In this document: positions 44,656 through 54,199 of the stretch, piece by piece
How the letters are laid out: each line of letters opens with the position of its first letter
Position numbering within the stretch: the first letter of the stretch is position 1
Assembly (NCBI RefSeq): GCF_023704175.1
Contig: NZ_CP084530.1
Span: forward strand, 554,501-618,500
Direction: 5' to 3'
Length of the DNA stretch: 64,000 nt
Origin: Paenibacillus sp. YPG26
GTDB taxonomy: Bacteria > Bacillota > Bacilli > Paenibacillales > Paenibacillaceae
Notes under the pieces: generated by a model
Database searches by the model: none
The model's input: the letters and a program-made list of their open reading frames with translations, nothing else
What the model was told of the DNA's origin: nothing
Translations under genes and position numbers: made by a program

Positions 44656-44961
44656 ATGGAGTGTATTGTGCATTTTGATGTAGTTCATCCCGAACAAGTC
44701 AAGGCGCTACGGGGATTAATTATACTGGAAGCGGGCAAAGCGCCAACGGAGGCTGACTTCCTCAGTATGTTCCAGGATATGGGCTATGAACTCAGGCTGT
44801 CCGATAAGGAGAAGCTCGTATTTACCCCTCTGAATGCGGACGCGGATTATAAGGAGATTCGTATCCGGGATCTGGATACCGGGGAAGATTCATATGTGGA
44901 GGACCGCAACTTGAAGTCCGTAATCTCGAATCTTCTGCCTCCGCAGTCCAAGCCGCTTTAG
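44656..44961 (+). CDS. Unrecognised 101-residue protein
   Basis: I do not recognise this family. It is a small soluble alpha/beta protein beginning MECIVHFDVV, with strands around ELRLSD and KLVFTPLN and a polar end. AAGGAG ends 8 bases before ATG 44656; the adjacent ATG 44653 is also possible. It is about 85 bases after the zinc-ribbon gene and might be cotranscribed. It is followed by the candidate structured RNA/terminator at 44991. Confidence 0.65.
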   Translation: MECIVHFDVVHPEQVKALRGLIILEAGKAPTEADFLSMFQDMGYELRLSDKEKLVFTPLNADADYKEIRIRDLDTGEDSYVEDRNLKSVISNLLPPQSKPL

Positions 44962-44990
44962 AAGAATAGGAGCATTGTATTATAGAAGGG

Positions 44991-45087
44991 AAGGCCAACC
45001 GGAATTGATATGCTCCCCTTGGCAGACAGGTTTTATTATTTCACCTGTCTACCTAACGGGGGCACTTCAAATCGGGTGGCCTTTTTT
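44991..45087 (+). ncRNA. Candidate rod-like RNA or long terminator
   Basis: About 97 bases can fold into one extended rod: AAGGCCAACCG with CGGGTGGCCTT (one mismatch), TGCTCCCC with GGGGGCA, and AGACAGGT with ACCTGTCT capped by an 11-base loop, separated by two internal loops. It ends in TTTTTT. It could simply terminate the gene before it, but the two internal loops and three separate helices are more than a terminator needs. No known family recognised. Confidence 0.45.
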
Positions 45088-45298
45088 GAGTTATACTAAT
45101 ACATCTCTATAAGATTGAGGCGTATATACCTGGTCTCTAACCATGGCATGAATCAATTCCACGTACACTGCACCCCAGGCGTGGCTCTATTGGGGAGTCC
45201 TGTTAATCCTCTTTTCAGTAACTGTGTATTTTTCTGTCTATCCGAAGATTCAAACGGCTGGAGGGATGAAAGATACTCCTCACCTTTATAAGCTCATT

Positions 45299-45775
45299 TT
45301 ACCTTCCAAGTTCTGCTCCCTCGCCCTCCAGCACCGAGGTGCAGTGAGCACAACGGGTCGCTTTGGCCGGAATATCGGACATGCAATAAGGACATTCCTT
45401 GGTGGTCTTCTCCGGCTCGGGCTTCTTCTCTTCCGCACGGCGGATGAAGTTAATGCCTTTAACCAGCATGAAGATGCAGAAGGACACAATGAGAAAATCA
45501 ATCAGGGTATTGATGAACTGACCGTAAGCGATGACAGACTTGCCTTGTTCAGTAACCTTAGCCAGCGAAGGCCAAGGGGAACCGACATTATCCAGCGGAT
45601 AGTACAGGTCCTTAAAGTTCACGTTACCGAGAATCTTGCCGATCGGAGGCATGATGATATCATTGACCAGCGAAGTCACGATCTTCCCAAAGGCCGCCCC
45701 CACAATGACCCCCACTGCCAGATCAATCACATTTCCTTTAACCGCGAATTCTTTGAATTCTTTTATAAAACCCAT
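45299..45775 (-). CDS. mscL: Large-conductance mechanosensitive channel with C-terminal zinc ribbon
   Basis: A 158-residue MscL: a conserved N-terminal amphipathic stretch and TM1 (FKEFAVKGNVIDLAVGVIVG), a periplasmic loop, and TM2 (about residues 86-108). The pentameric channel releases solutes on hypoosmotic shock. The C-terminal tail is extended and ends in a CX2C-X10-CX2C module (Cys128, 131, 142, 145), a likely zinc ribbon absent from E. coli MscL. ATG 45775 is 9 bases after AAGGAGAG. The 210 bases beyond its stop hold nothing recognisable before the candidate RNA. Confidence 0.93.
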   Translation of the reverse strand: MGFIKEFKEFAVKGNVIDLAVGVIVGAAFGKIVTSLVNDIIMPPIGKILGNVNFKDLYYPLDNVGSPWPSLAKVTEQGKSVIAYGQFINTLIDFLIVSFCIFMLVKGINFIRRAEEKKPEPEKTTKECPYCMSDIPAKATRCAHCTSVLEGEGAELGR

Positions 45776-46031
45776 GCTCGTCTCTCTCCTTTTATCAAAT
45801 AACAAAAAGTTCATGCAGTCTATTGTACATGAATGATAATTCTGGGCAATAGTGTCTTTTATAGTATAAAGCTAGAATAAGCTGCAGGCGAAACATGTCG
45901 GATTTTGAAAAAAAATCGAAAACTCCACGAAATACCTCTTTATTTCTGGGCATTTCTTAAGTTATACTTCTAACATTGAATGAAACCTATTTATATACTT
46001 TCATTTCTTTTTCATTAGGAAATGATTCATT

Positions 46032-46104
46032 ACTTCTCGTATATGTGCTGGAATGGGCCCGCACGTTTCTACCAGATCACCGGAATGATCGGACTACGGG
46101 CAAG
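46032..46104 (+). promoter_or_regulatory. Guanine-type purine riboswitch aptamer
   Basis: The conserved core is present: TATATG after P1, the P2 hairpin GTGC/GCAC, GTTTCTACC, the P3 hairpin GATCA/TGATC, and GGACTACGGG. The specificity base in GACTA is C, as in guanine (not adenine) riboswitches. It controls xpt-pbuX. Confidence 0.9.
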
Positions 46105-46137
46105 AGCAGATTGTGAATTCACTCCGTGCCAGCGTGA

Positions 46138-46830
<693 letters not shown>

Positions 46831-46848
46831 TTAGAGGGCAGGTGCAAG

Positions 46849-48201
46849 ATGGCGAGAGAACGTATTTTTCAGAGAAACAGACACCCTATGCAGACTTTCT
46901 CATTGGGGATTCAGCACGTGCTGGCGATGTATGCCGGTGCGGTAATTGTCCCGCTGATCGTAGGTGAAGCATTAAATTTGAGCCAAGAGCAGCTGACCTA
47001 TCTCATTGCCATTGATCTGCTGGCTTGCGGTGTGGCATCCCTGCTTCAGGTATGGGGTAACAAGTATTTCGGGATTGGACTTCCGGTTATGCTCGGGTGC
47101 GCCTTCCAATCCATCTCTCCCATGATTGCGATTGGGACCGAGGAAGGAATGGGCGTCTCCGCCATATATGGCGCGATTCTTGCATCAGGGCTGTTCGTGT
47201 TCCTGTTCGCAGGCATGTTCAGCAAGCTGATCCGTTTCTTCCCGCCGGTGGTCACAGGTTCAGTGGTTACGATTATTGGGGTGACCCTGATTCCTACAGC
47301 CTTGGGCGATCTTGGCGGCGGCAATCCCGAGAAGAATCCGGAGTTCGGGAGTCTGCTGAATCTGGCGCTGGGCTTCGGCGTCCTCCTGCTGGTTATACTG
47401 CTTAATCGCTTCGCCAAAGGGTTCGTGCGTTCGATCTCCGTCCTGCTTGGTCTAGTCCTGGGTACCCTGGCTGCCGCGCTTATGGGTAAGGTGGATTTCT
47501 CTCCGGTACTTGAAGCAAGCTGGTTCCACGCGGTTCAGCCGCTTTATTTCGGAGTACCGACCTTTCATGTGTCCGCGATTCTGACGATGATCCTGGTGGC
47601 GATTGTCAGCGTAGCGGAATCGACAGGCGTGTTCCTGGCACTGGGCAAGATTGTGGATAAAGAAGTGACCTCGAAAGACCTGGCCAGGGGATACCGGGCT
47701 GAAGGCCTTGCCATTATGCTTGGCGGACTCTTCAATTCATTCCCTTACACGACCTATTCCCAGAATGTCGGCCTTGTCCAGATGAGCCGCGTGAAGACCC
47801 GCGATGTGATCGTGGTCGCGGGCGGATTGCTGGTCCTCATCGGCTTCGTACCGAAGATCGCGGCGCTCACCCAGATCATTCCAACGGCTGTGCTTGGCGG
47901 TGCGATGGTGTCCCTCTTCGGTCTGGTTCTCTCTTCGGGCATACGGATGCTCGGGGATCAGGTGGACTTGAACCGGTATGAGAATCTGCTGATCATTGCC
48001 TGCTCGGTCGGCATGGGTCTTGGTGTTACCACGGTACCAACCTTGTTCGACCAGCTTCCAAGCTGGCTGCGTATTCTTGTAGATAACGGGATTGTAGCAG
48101 GGAGTGTGACAGCCATCATCATGAATCTGTTATTCAATGGGATGCGCGGGGCTTCGGAGTCATCCTCCGCAGCTTCCCATGGGGAGACTTCGGGCGTCTG
48201 A
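46849..48201 (+). CDS. pbuX: Xanthine/uracil permease (NCS2 family)
   Basis: A 450-residue permease with about 14 hydrophobic segments, importing xanthine by proton symport. Conserved NCS2 stretches are visible: LGIQHVLAMYAGAVIVPLI at the start, GLPVMLGCAFQSISPMIAIG in TM3, and the GLFNSFPYTTYSQNVGL loop in the second half. Cotranscribed with xpt under guanine control. The last 20 residues are Ser-rich and cytosolic. Confidence 0.94.
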   Translation: MARERIFQRNRHPMQTFSLGIQHVLAMYAGAVIVPLIVGEALNLSQEQLTYLIAIDLLACGVASLLQVWGNKYFGIGLPVMLGCAFQSISPMIAIGTEEGMGVSAIYGAILASGLFVFLFAGMFSKLIRFFPPVVTGSVVTIIGVTLIPTALGDLGGGNPEKNPEFGSLLNLALGFGVLLLVILLNRFAKGFVRSISVLLGLVLGTLAAALMGKVDFSPVLEASWFHAVQPLYFGVPTFHVSAILTMILVAIVSVAESTGVFLALGKIVDKEVTSKDLARGYRAEGLAIMLGGLFNSFPYTTYSQNVGLVQMSRVKTRDVIVVAGGLLVLIGFVPKIAALTQIIPTAVLGGAMVSLFGLVLSSGIRMLGDQVDLNRYENLLIIACSVGMGLGVTTVPTLFDQLPSWLRILVDNGIVAGSVTAIIMNLLFNGMRGASESSSAASHGETSGV

Positions 48202-48252
48202 ATTTAAAAGCTATGGCAGCTTCTACTGTCTGAAATTACTGATTAAAATTAT

Positions 48253-48290
48253 AAGCCGCAGGTCCTCTAAACAGGATCTGCGGCTTTTTG
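48253..48290 (+). terminator. Intrinsic terminator of xpt-pbuX
   Basis: AAGCCGCAGGTCCT pairs with AGGATCTGCGGCTT, then TTT. Confidence 0.85.
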
Positions 48291-48457
48291 TGCTGCATAC
48301 AAAGGCCAGAACTTCATTCCATGGAATAACAACGGACAATAGCTGTTAGGGATATGGCGTCCAATTGAAATGGATAGCACCTCCGTAGAGCACCGAGACC
48401 TCTTCGATATTTGGTACCTATATAGCCGTAAATATCTCTCTGTGGCTGTGAAGCAAG

Positions 48458-48796
48458 CTAGAGGCGCCGCATCTGATCCTCAGCAATATCGCCGATAAGA
48501 GGCACTTTATAGAATCTTCCCATCAGGGATGCCAGCATGAGAAGGACCCAGAAGACAGCGCCAGTCAGCCCGAGCAGCATGGAGGCGAGCCCTCCGATTA
48601 GCGGGACGAATCCGGCTGCCACATGACCAAGGGCTAGCAGGCCGAACAGGATAATGGATTGAAGAGCATGGAACATGACATACCGGCTGCGCTTCTCCAG
48701 GGCAAGCATAACCGCACCGCCTGCGAATGGAATGAGATAACAGAGAAAGCCCGCCAGGTTCTCGGGCAGACCTGTAGAGGATCTAAAGGGCGACAA
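48458..48796 (-). CDS. DUF4870 membrane protein
   Basis: A 112-residue protein with three helices (about residues 13-32, 42-60 and 68-90) and the DUF4870 pattern of LCYLIPFAGGAVMLALEKRSRYVMFHALQS. Family role unknown. The start is TTG at 48796, with AAGGTGAT at good spacing. Confidence 0.85.
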   Translation of the reverse strand: MSPFRSSTGLPENLAGFLCYLIPFAGGAVMLALEKRSRYVMFHALQSIILFGLLALGHVAAGFVPLIGGLASMLLGLTGAVFWVLLMLASLMGRFYKVPLIGDIAEDQMRRL

Positions 48797-48902
48797 GAAA
48801 TCACCTTCTACACATACAGGATGAAGGAGCGGCCATTAGCCACTTGTCCTTCTCTCTACATTGTATGCATAGCCCGTCTGCCCAGAACTAGAGCAGCCTT
48901 TC

Positions 48903-50081
48903 CTAGACCGCTCCTACAGGACAAGCGAGTTCAGCATCCGCCGGAGCAGAGTTCCAAGTCTCAGAGAACCATTGTTCCAGAATATCATTCACAATCAATT
49001 CGGCGGAATTGGGCCTCCGCAGGAGTTCAATCCGCTCTTGCCTTTCTTCGAGATGGTCTATGGCAGCGAATAACCCCTTAACCTGGTCCACCAAGTCGGA
49101 AGGTGTATAGGCGATGGACGCGATTCCCTTACTCTCCAGATACCGGGCGTTATTGAGCTCTTGACCAGGCACAGGCCTGTACAGGAACATCGGCAGGCGG
49201 CTGGCCAGAGACTCGGACAGAGTGATGCCCCCTGGCTTGGTAATGATGCAGTCACAGGTCTGCATCAGGCGGGCAACCTCGTTCACGAAGCCGAATACCT
49301 GAAAGTTCGGCCTGTCTCCATACTGCTCCTGCAGAATGCGCTGAAGCTCCACATTTTTGCCACAGGCGGCAATAACCTGGAAGTCCCCGCTGCCGAGCAG
49401 GGGCTGGATCATATCGCGAATTCCTTGCATCACGCCGTAAGCGCCCGCCATAAGAAGAACCGTCTTCTTACGGGGATCCAGCTTCTCCGTAACTCGGGGG
49501 TCGGGCTCATGTGTCCGCCCGAAGTCAGGCTTGATGGGAATCCCGGTGGCCAGCACTCGGTGCTCTGGAATTCCGCGGCTGACGGCTTCAAGCTTCAGAT
49601 CATCCGTAGCCACATAGTAGCGGTCCACTCCGGGATGAATCCAGCGGCCGTGGAGATCGAAATCGGTCACCACATTTACAAGCGGCAGGGACAGTCCGGT
49701 CTTCTTCATCAGCTTGGGCATGACCAGCTGGGGGAAGGTGTGAATGATCAGATCCGGCTCATGATCGGTAATCATCTGTTCAAGCTTGCGCATGCCGAAC
49801 GAGTGCAGAATATTTGAGAAGGGCTTATCCGGCTGCATATCCTTGGTAACGTTATACACCCAGCCATAGACGGCTGGAAGGGTCCGGAAGCTCTGCATAT
49901 ATACGAATTTGGTTAAGCTGTTAATGACAGGGTGTGCCATAGCCATCAGATCCAGAAGCACCACATTATGAATACCCTTATGATGAAAAGAAGCCTCAAT
50001 GGCCTTGGATGCCTGATAATGGCCATCTCCATAGCTTGCGTAGAGCACCATAATTTTCGGTGATTTGGCTGCAGCATTCAT
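48903..50081 (-). CDS. UgtP-like processive diacylglycerol glycosyltransferase
   Basis: A 392-residue GT28-type enzyme of the MGDG-synthase/UgtP family, which adds sugars from UDP to diacylglycerol for glycolipids and lipoteichoic-acid anchors. The N-terminal donor-fold motif YASYGDGHYQASKAIE, the central VVTDFDLHGRWIHPGVDRYYVA, and the C-terminal TKPGGITLSESLA are all typical. ATG 50081 is 11 bases after GAGGAGG; an in-frame ATG eight codons upstream overlaps that site. Membrane-surface protein. Monocistronic. Confidence 0.9.
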   Translation of the reverse strand: MNAAAKSPKIMVLYASYGDGHYQASKAIEASFHHKGIHNVVLLDLMAMAHPVINSLTKFVYMQSFRTLPAVYGWVYNVTKDMQPDKPFSNILHSFGMRKLEQMITDHEPDLIIHTFPQLVMPKLMKKTGLSLPLVNVVTDFDLHGRWIHPGVDRYYVATDDLKLEAVSRGIPEHRVLATGIPIKPDFGRTHEPDPRVTEKLDPRKKTVLLMAGAYGVMQGIRDMIQPLLGSGDFQVIAACGKNVELQRILQEQYGDRPNFQVFGFVNEVARLMQTCDCIITKPGGITLSESLASRLPMFLYRPVPGQELNNARYLESKGIASIAYTPSDLVDQVKGLFAAIDHLEERQERIELLRRPNSAELIVNDILEQWFSETWNSAPADAELACPVGAV

Positions 50082-50127
50082 ACAGATCAATTCCTCCTCT
50101 GACATCTGGGGCTTGAATGTTATCTTG

Positions 50128-51147
50128 TCATGTCCGCATAGCTGGGATTACATAATTCCTCAACAGCTGCCGGGGATTTCTCCACCGGCTCACCGTGCTG
50201 TCGGCTGTAAATACCACGGTTGCTTCCAAGGAGGGGATCAGAATAATCTGCTGACCTCCGTGGCCGTGGGCGTATGTGAAATGGACTCCATCTTCCGTGC
50301 CGTTCCACCACTGATAACCATAGCTGCCATATCCGAAATAAGGTTCAGACCGCGGGATGAACGATTGCTGGAGCCACTCCTCCGGCACGACCCGCTTCCC
50401 TTCCCATATCCCCCCATTCAGGCACATCTGGCCGAATTTGGCCATATCCCGGGAAGTAAGGGACAGTCCTATATGACCCATAGTATGCCCTTCGGCACTT
50501 GCCGACCACCCCGCATGATAAATGCCAAGGTGCTCAAATAAATGCGACTGCGCGTAACTAAAAGCGCTGTACCCGGTCATCTCTGTTAACAACACGGAGA
50601 GCATATGGGAATCGGTACTTCTATACTGAAATGTCCCCAGCATTTCCTCTTGAACGGGCAGTCTCAAGATGAACCTGGCCAAGCTGCGGCTCTTGTGGAA
50701 CCGGTGAATGAACTTCTCTCCAAGCTTTGAGCCGGTCTCCCAGTAGAGCCCGGAGGTCATAGTCAGAAGATGTCTTAAAGTTATTGTATCCCATAACGGA
50801 TCAGGCCGGGATGGGGCATATTTGCTCACAAGCCCCCACACGGGGCTGTCCAGGTCCTGCATTTCGCCTCGCGCTAAGGCAATCCCGATCAAGACAGACA
50901 TGAAGCTTTTGGTAGCGGACCTGAGATCATTCAGCGAGGCGATATGATAGCCGTTATAATACTTCTCATATATGAGCTGGCCGCGCCTGACAACGAGGAA
51001 GCTGTGCATTCGGGGGTACTTGCGCAGAATTAGAGAATCCGCGTCGTCCAGCCATGCGGGGTCTGTATCCAGATCTTCCGGCCGCGCGGACGGGAAGGAT
51101 GGAATGGAGGCGGCGGATGAGACAAGTATAGGTGTAGGCTGGTTCAT
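50128..51147 (-). CDS. Beta-lactamase family serine hydrolase
   Basis: A 339-residue class C beta-lactamase/DD-peptidase-fold protein. The nucleophile motif SxxK is Ser77-Ala-Thr-Lys80; the second motif is Tyr-Arg-Ser (for YxN) in TFQYRSTD; the third is HGHGG (for KTG), as in esterase-like members. No signal peptide is seen, so it is probably a cytosolic esterase or amidase, not a lactamase. GGAGG precedes the ATG. The 490 bases upstream hold the next gene's leader. Confidence 0.87.
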   Translation of the reverse strand: MNQPTPILVSSAASIPSFPSARPEDLDTDPAWLDDADSLILRKYPRMHSFLVVRRGQLIYEKYYNGYHIASLNDLRSATKSFMSVLIGIALARGEMQDLDSPVWGLVSKYAPSRPDPLWDTITLRHLLTMTSGLYWETGSKLGEKFIHRFHKSRSLARFILRLPVQEEMLGTFQYRSTDSHMLSVLLTEMTGYSAFSYAQSHLFEHLGIYHAGWSASAEGHTMGHIGLSLTSRDMAKFGQMCLNGGIWEGKRVVPEEWLQQSFIPRSEPYFGYGSYGYQWWNGTEDGVHFTYAHGHGGQQIILIPSLEATVVFTADSTVSRWRNPRQLLRNYVIPAMRT

Positions 51148-51638
51148 AGGGATCCGATCCTCCTGCCGGGGAATTTGGCTTCTACTCTTATTTTAACCCT
51201 TAGTTTGCCCGATAAATAAACTATATGTAAATTCTTTCCCTAATCGCCTGGCAAAAATGTGCGAAATGAAGAAAGCTGAAACCCTTTATTGAATATGATA
51301 CAATGGAAAAGGATAGGAGGTCGTTCGAATACCCCCCGGGTCTACACTAGAGAGACCGGTCTGTGTGACAAGAGAGACTTAGCAGGCTTGTTTCAGTAAG
51401 ACTTATACAGGGTATTTAAATTGTCAGATGCCTGCCGGAAGGCAGAGTTTATGTTCCTATGAACCGCTGCCAGCTTGGCTGTTTTTTTTCGCCGAAGCTT
51501 GCCGGGTGGCTGTGAGGGCTTGCTTGTCCCACTTCTGCTCATTAGCGGCACCAAACCACCATATGATAGTACTTGCAGATCTTTTCGGCATTCTCGAAAT
51601 CGGAGCATTAACTACAAGCGTTCTGGGAGGGAATTACT
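51148..51638 (+). promoter_or_regulatory. Long leader with internal terminator-like hairpin
   Basis: Upstream of the 62-residue gene the DNA forms several short stems (GGTCT/AGACC near 51340, TGCCT/AGGCA near 51430), then GCCAGCTTGGC followed by eight T at 51482-51489. A transcript from about 51300 would be attenuated there, 150 bases before the gene. No known riboswitch class is recognised. Confidence 0.35.
51461..51490 (+). terminator. Short terminator-like hairpin inside the leader
   Basis: A GCCA/TGGC (or CAGC/GCTG) stem followed by TGTTTTTTTT. The stem is short. Confidence 0.45.
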
Positions 51639-51827
51639 ATGGCAACGAAAGGTCACAATGAAGTCAAAGAAAGTCTGCGCGAGATGACACGGATTTTCAG
51701 GCCGAAGGACCCCAAGAAATTTGTCAAGGAGTATGTCCGTAAATACCGCATTATGGGTGGCTATGAAGAAGAACTGACGCATCTGGTTGAACATGAAATG
51801 GGCAAGTTGGACTCTTCCGTGTCCTGA
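51639..51827 (+). CDS. Unrecognised 62-residue basic protein
   Basis: A small charged, mostly helical protein (MATKGHNEVKESLREMTRIF and onward), rich in Lys, Arg and Glu, with FRPKDPKKFVKEYVRKYRI in the middle. TGGGAGGG sits 8 bases before the ATG, and a strong terminator follows, so it is a real unit. No family is recognised. A regulatory-looking leader precedes it. Confidence 0.7.
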   Translation: MATKGHNEVKESLREMTRIFRPKDPKKFVKEYVRKYRIMGGYEEELTHLVEHEMGKLDSSVS

Positions 51828-51878
51828 TCATCTGATCCATGAAGAAATAACGCACTACAACTATATAGACATAACCCA

Positions 51879-51906
51879 ACCGCCTGCGGACAGGCGGTTT
51901 TTTTTG
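51879..51906 (+). terminator. Intrinsic terminator after the 62-residue gene
   Basis: ACCGCCTG-CGGA-CAGGCGGT followed by eight T. It lies ahead of map and argues against map starting upstream of it. Confidence 0.9.
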
Positions 51907-51975
51907 TTCTCTTGCATACATATATTACATCACTCTGTCAGGAGTGGATGTCTTGAGCAGGAGGAGGGGGAGCGA

Positions 51976-52725
51976 CTGAGAGCAAGTCTGAGAACCAAGG
52001 AAGAGATCAAGCGGATACGGGAGGCCGGGCGGATTCTTGCCGCGTGCCACCGGGAGATTCGGAAGCTGCTTGCCCCGGGAATCTCCACGCTGGAGATCGA
52101 TGCTTTTGTTGAGAGCTACCTGAAGAAGCACAAAGCTACACCTGAACAGAAGGGCTACCGCGGCTTCCCGTATGCAACATGCGCCTCTGTCAATGATGTG
52201 GTATGCCATGGATTCCCGGATTCCCGGCAGCTCCAGGCAGGTGATCTTGTAACGATTGATATCGTAGTGAACAAGGACGGCTGGCTCGCGGACTCGGGCT
52301 GGTCCTATGCCGTGGGGTCAGCCGGCCCCGCCGGACAGTATTTGCTTGATAAGACACATGAGGCGTTGTATGCAGGAATTAACAAGGCCGCAGCAGGAAT
52401 GAGAACAGGGGATATTGGCCATGCGGTGCAGACCGTGGTGGAGCATGCAGGGCTTGGCATCGTTGCACCGCTGGTAGGCCACGGGATCGGTAGAAAGCTT
52501 CATGAGCCGCCAGACGTGCCCAGCATCGGCAGCCCTCGTACAGGTACTTTGCTCAGGCCGGGGATGGTCATTACGATTGAGCCTGTAGTTACACTTGGCG
52601 AGACAGGGGCGGTGTTCTGGGAAGAGGATGGCTGGACCGTACGGACAGCGGATGGTTCCTTGGGCGCCCAATTCGAACACACCGTAGCTATTCTTGAGGA
52701 CGGACCGCAAATATTGACGGACTGA
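51976..52725 (+). CDS. map: Type I methionine aminopeptidase
   Basis: A 249-residue MetAP-I that removes the initiator Met. Metal ligands are intact: Asp in LVTIDIVV, Asp in LADSGWSY, His in GHGIGRKLHEP, Glu in VITIEPVV and Glu in QFEHTVAI. No in-frame ATG, GTG or TTG exists between the upstream terminator and KEEIKRIREAG; the CTG at 51976 lies just after AGGAGGAGGGGG and yields the expected N-terminal length. In-frame ATGs at 51787 and 51793 would place a terminator inside the gene, so a CTG start is the best reading. Confidence 0.9.
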   Translation: MRASLRTKEEIKRIREAGRILAACHREIRKLLAPGISTLEIDAFVESYLKKHKATPEQKGYRGFPYATCASVNDVVCHGFPDSRQLQAGDLVTIDIVVNKDGWLADSGWSYAVGSAGPAGQYLLDKTHEALYAGINKAAAGMRTGDIGHAVQTVVEHAGLGIVAPLVGHGIGRKLHEPPDVPSIGSPRTGTLLRPGMVITIEPVVTLGETGAVFWEEDGWTVRTADGSLGAQFEHTVAILEDGPQILTD

Positions 52726-52752
52726 AAAAGAGGGGAGACTCTCTTTTTTTGT
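52725..52752 (+). terminator. Intrinsic terminator after map
   Basis: AAAGAG-GGGAGA-CTCTTT with a T tail, beginning at the map stop codon. Confidence 0.75.
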
Positions 52753-52930
52753 CTTCTATTATACTGAAAAGAAGCGGAATTTTAAGAAAAATGTCACATT
52801 TTGAAGTTCATATTTATGGTCCTTACAGAGCTTGTCAAGGTCAAATCCAGGCAGGGGGCATGACCAAGGGGGGATGGGTGAAATCGCTTGCAAACCCAGT
52901 GTTGGCGCGACTTTTCGTAATTTTGAACAA

Positions 52931-52981
52931 TTTGTGAACTACCCTTGAATCATTGACAAATTTGTGTACTAATCATATGCT
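52931..52981 (+). promoter_or_regulatory. Promoter of the cta operon with ResD-like sites
   Basis: TTGACA (52953-52958), 17 bases, TATGCT (52976-52981). TTTGTGAAC at 52931 and TTTGTGTAC at 52961 resemble the ResD binding motif TTTGTGAAT. ResD activates cta genes in Bacillus subtilis. The assignment is by eye. Confidence 0.5.
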
Positions 52982-53110
52982 TAATTAGTGATTGTTCGAA
53001 TTGACAGGATAGCAGTTTCCGTGATAGAGCAAGTCGATTGTTTCCTTATTATAGGGAAGGGGTACTTGTGACTATCAGCGGAAGACAAACGTTAAAAGTG
53101 GGGTAGATCA

Positions 53111-54148
53111 ATGATGAAACGGTGGCAGGCTGTGAAACGGCTCTTTCCTTTTGTGGGGCTGGTGCTGTTGTTGTCCGCTTGCGGTCGCGAGGATTTGTCC
53201 GCATTAAGACCTCAAGGACCTGTAGCACAAGGACAATTTGATTTAATGAAGCTTTCCATTGCAATTATGATTGTCGTTCTGCTCATTGTATTCGGTATTG
53301 CCGGTTATGTTTGGATGCGTTTTCGCCGTAGACCGGGACAAACCGACATTCCTGAGCAGGTGGAAGGCAACTTCAAGCTTGAAGTGATCTGGACTGTCAT
53401 TCCCTTAATTTTGGTCATTATTCTGGGAGTTGCTACGGTTCAGAAGGTATTCGCTCATGGCGAGAATTACTGGAACGACAAGAACGCGGTGAAGGTGAAG
53501 GTGACTTCACACCAGTTCTGGTGGGAATTTAACTATCCTGATTATGGTGTAACCACTGCACAGGATCTGATTATTCCAACGGGTAAGAAGATTGCCTTTC
53601 AATTGAAGACAGCCGATGTTCTTCACTCATTCTGGGTACCTTCATTGGCAGGGAAGACGGATACCAATCCGGAAGGCGCTATCAATAACGCCTGGTTCAC
53701 TGCAGACAAAGAAGGCGTCTATCTTGGTAAATGTGCCGAGCTGTGCGGTCAATCCCACGGCCTAATGGAATTCAAAGTCAAGGCGGTCAGCCAGGAGTCA
53801 TTTGACAGCTGGGTTAAGGCCATGAAGGAGCCTGTGGCTCTGCCGGAAGATCAAGCAACCGCGGAAGTCTTCAAGAACCAGTGTCTGACTTGTCACGCGA
53901 TCGGCAGCGAAGGCGGTCCGTCCGCACCGAACCTGACAGGAATCGGTGGACGTGAATCGGTAGCCAGCATTCTTATTAACGGACAGGACGGCACCGCGAA
54001 AGAAAACCTTAAGACCTGGCTTGAAGATCCTCAAGCCGTGAAGCCAGGCAACACGATGCCGAATCCGAAGGAAGACCTGAAGCTAACCGATGAACAAATC
54101 GACGCGATAGCGGATTACTTGGCAAATTCAAAATTAAAGACTGACTGA
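53111..54148 (+). CDS. ctaC: Cytochrome c oxidase subunit II with fused cytochrome c (caa3)
   Basis: A 345-residue subunit II. A lipoprotein signal (LLLSAC near residues 18-20) and two helices anchor it; the cupredoxin domain has the CuA ligands His (VLHSFW), Cys-x-x-x-Cys (CAELCGQSHGLM) with His and Met. The C-terminal domain is cytochrome c, with heme motif CLTCH and Met ligand in GNTMPNP. This fusion defines caa3 oxidase. Two adjacent ATGs start it; the ribosome site (GTGGGG) is weak, and a 12-codon mini-frame ends 4 bases before. Confidence 0.95.
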   Translation: MMKRWQAVKRLFPFVGLVLLLSACGREDLSALRPQGPVAQGQFDLMKLSIAIMIVVLLIVFGIAGYVWMRFRRRPGQTDIPEQVEGNFKLEVIWTVIPLILVIILGVATVQKVFAHGENYWNDKNAVKVKVTSHQFWWEFNYPDYGVTTAQDLIIPTGKKIAFQLKTADVLHSFWVPSLAGKTDTNPEGAINNAWFTADKEGVYLGKCAELCGQSHGLMEFKVKAVSQESFDSWVKAMKEPVALPEDQATAEVFKNQCLTCHAIGSEGGPSAPNLTGIGGRESVASILINGQDGTAKENLKTWLEDPQAVKPGNTMPNPKEDLKLTDEQIDAIADYLANSKLKTD

Positions 54149-54199
54149 TTCACCCGCATGGAGCAACTTGGATAGGAATTTTTAAAGGGGGTACAAACC

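Noticed and set aside
51319..51345. A tRNA T-arm-like GTCGTTCGAAT
   Set aside because: No acceptor, D or anticodon arms can be built around it.
51787..51975. Long version of methionine aminopeptidase starting at 51787
   Set aside because: It would overlap the 62-residue gene and contain its terminator; the added residues match nothing in the family.
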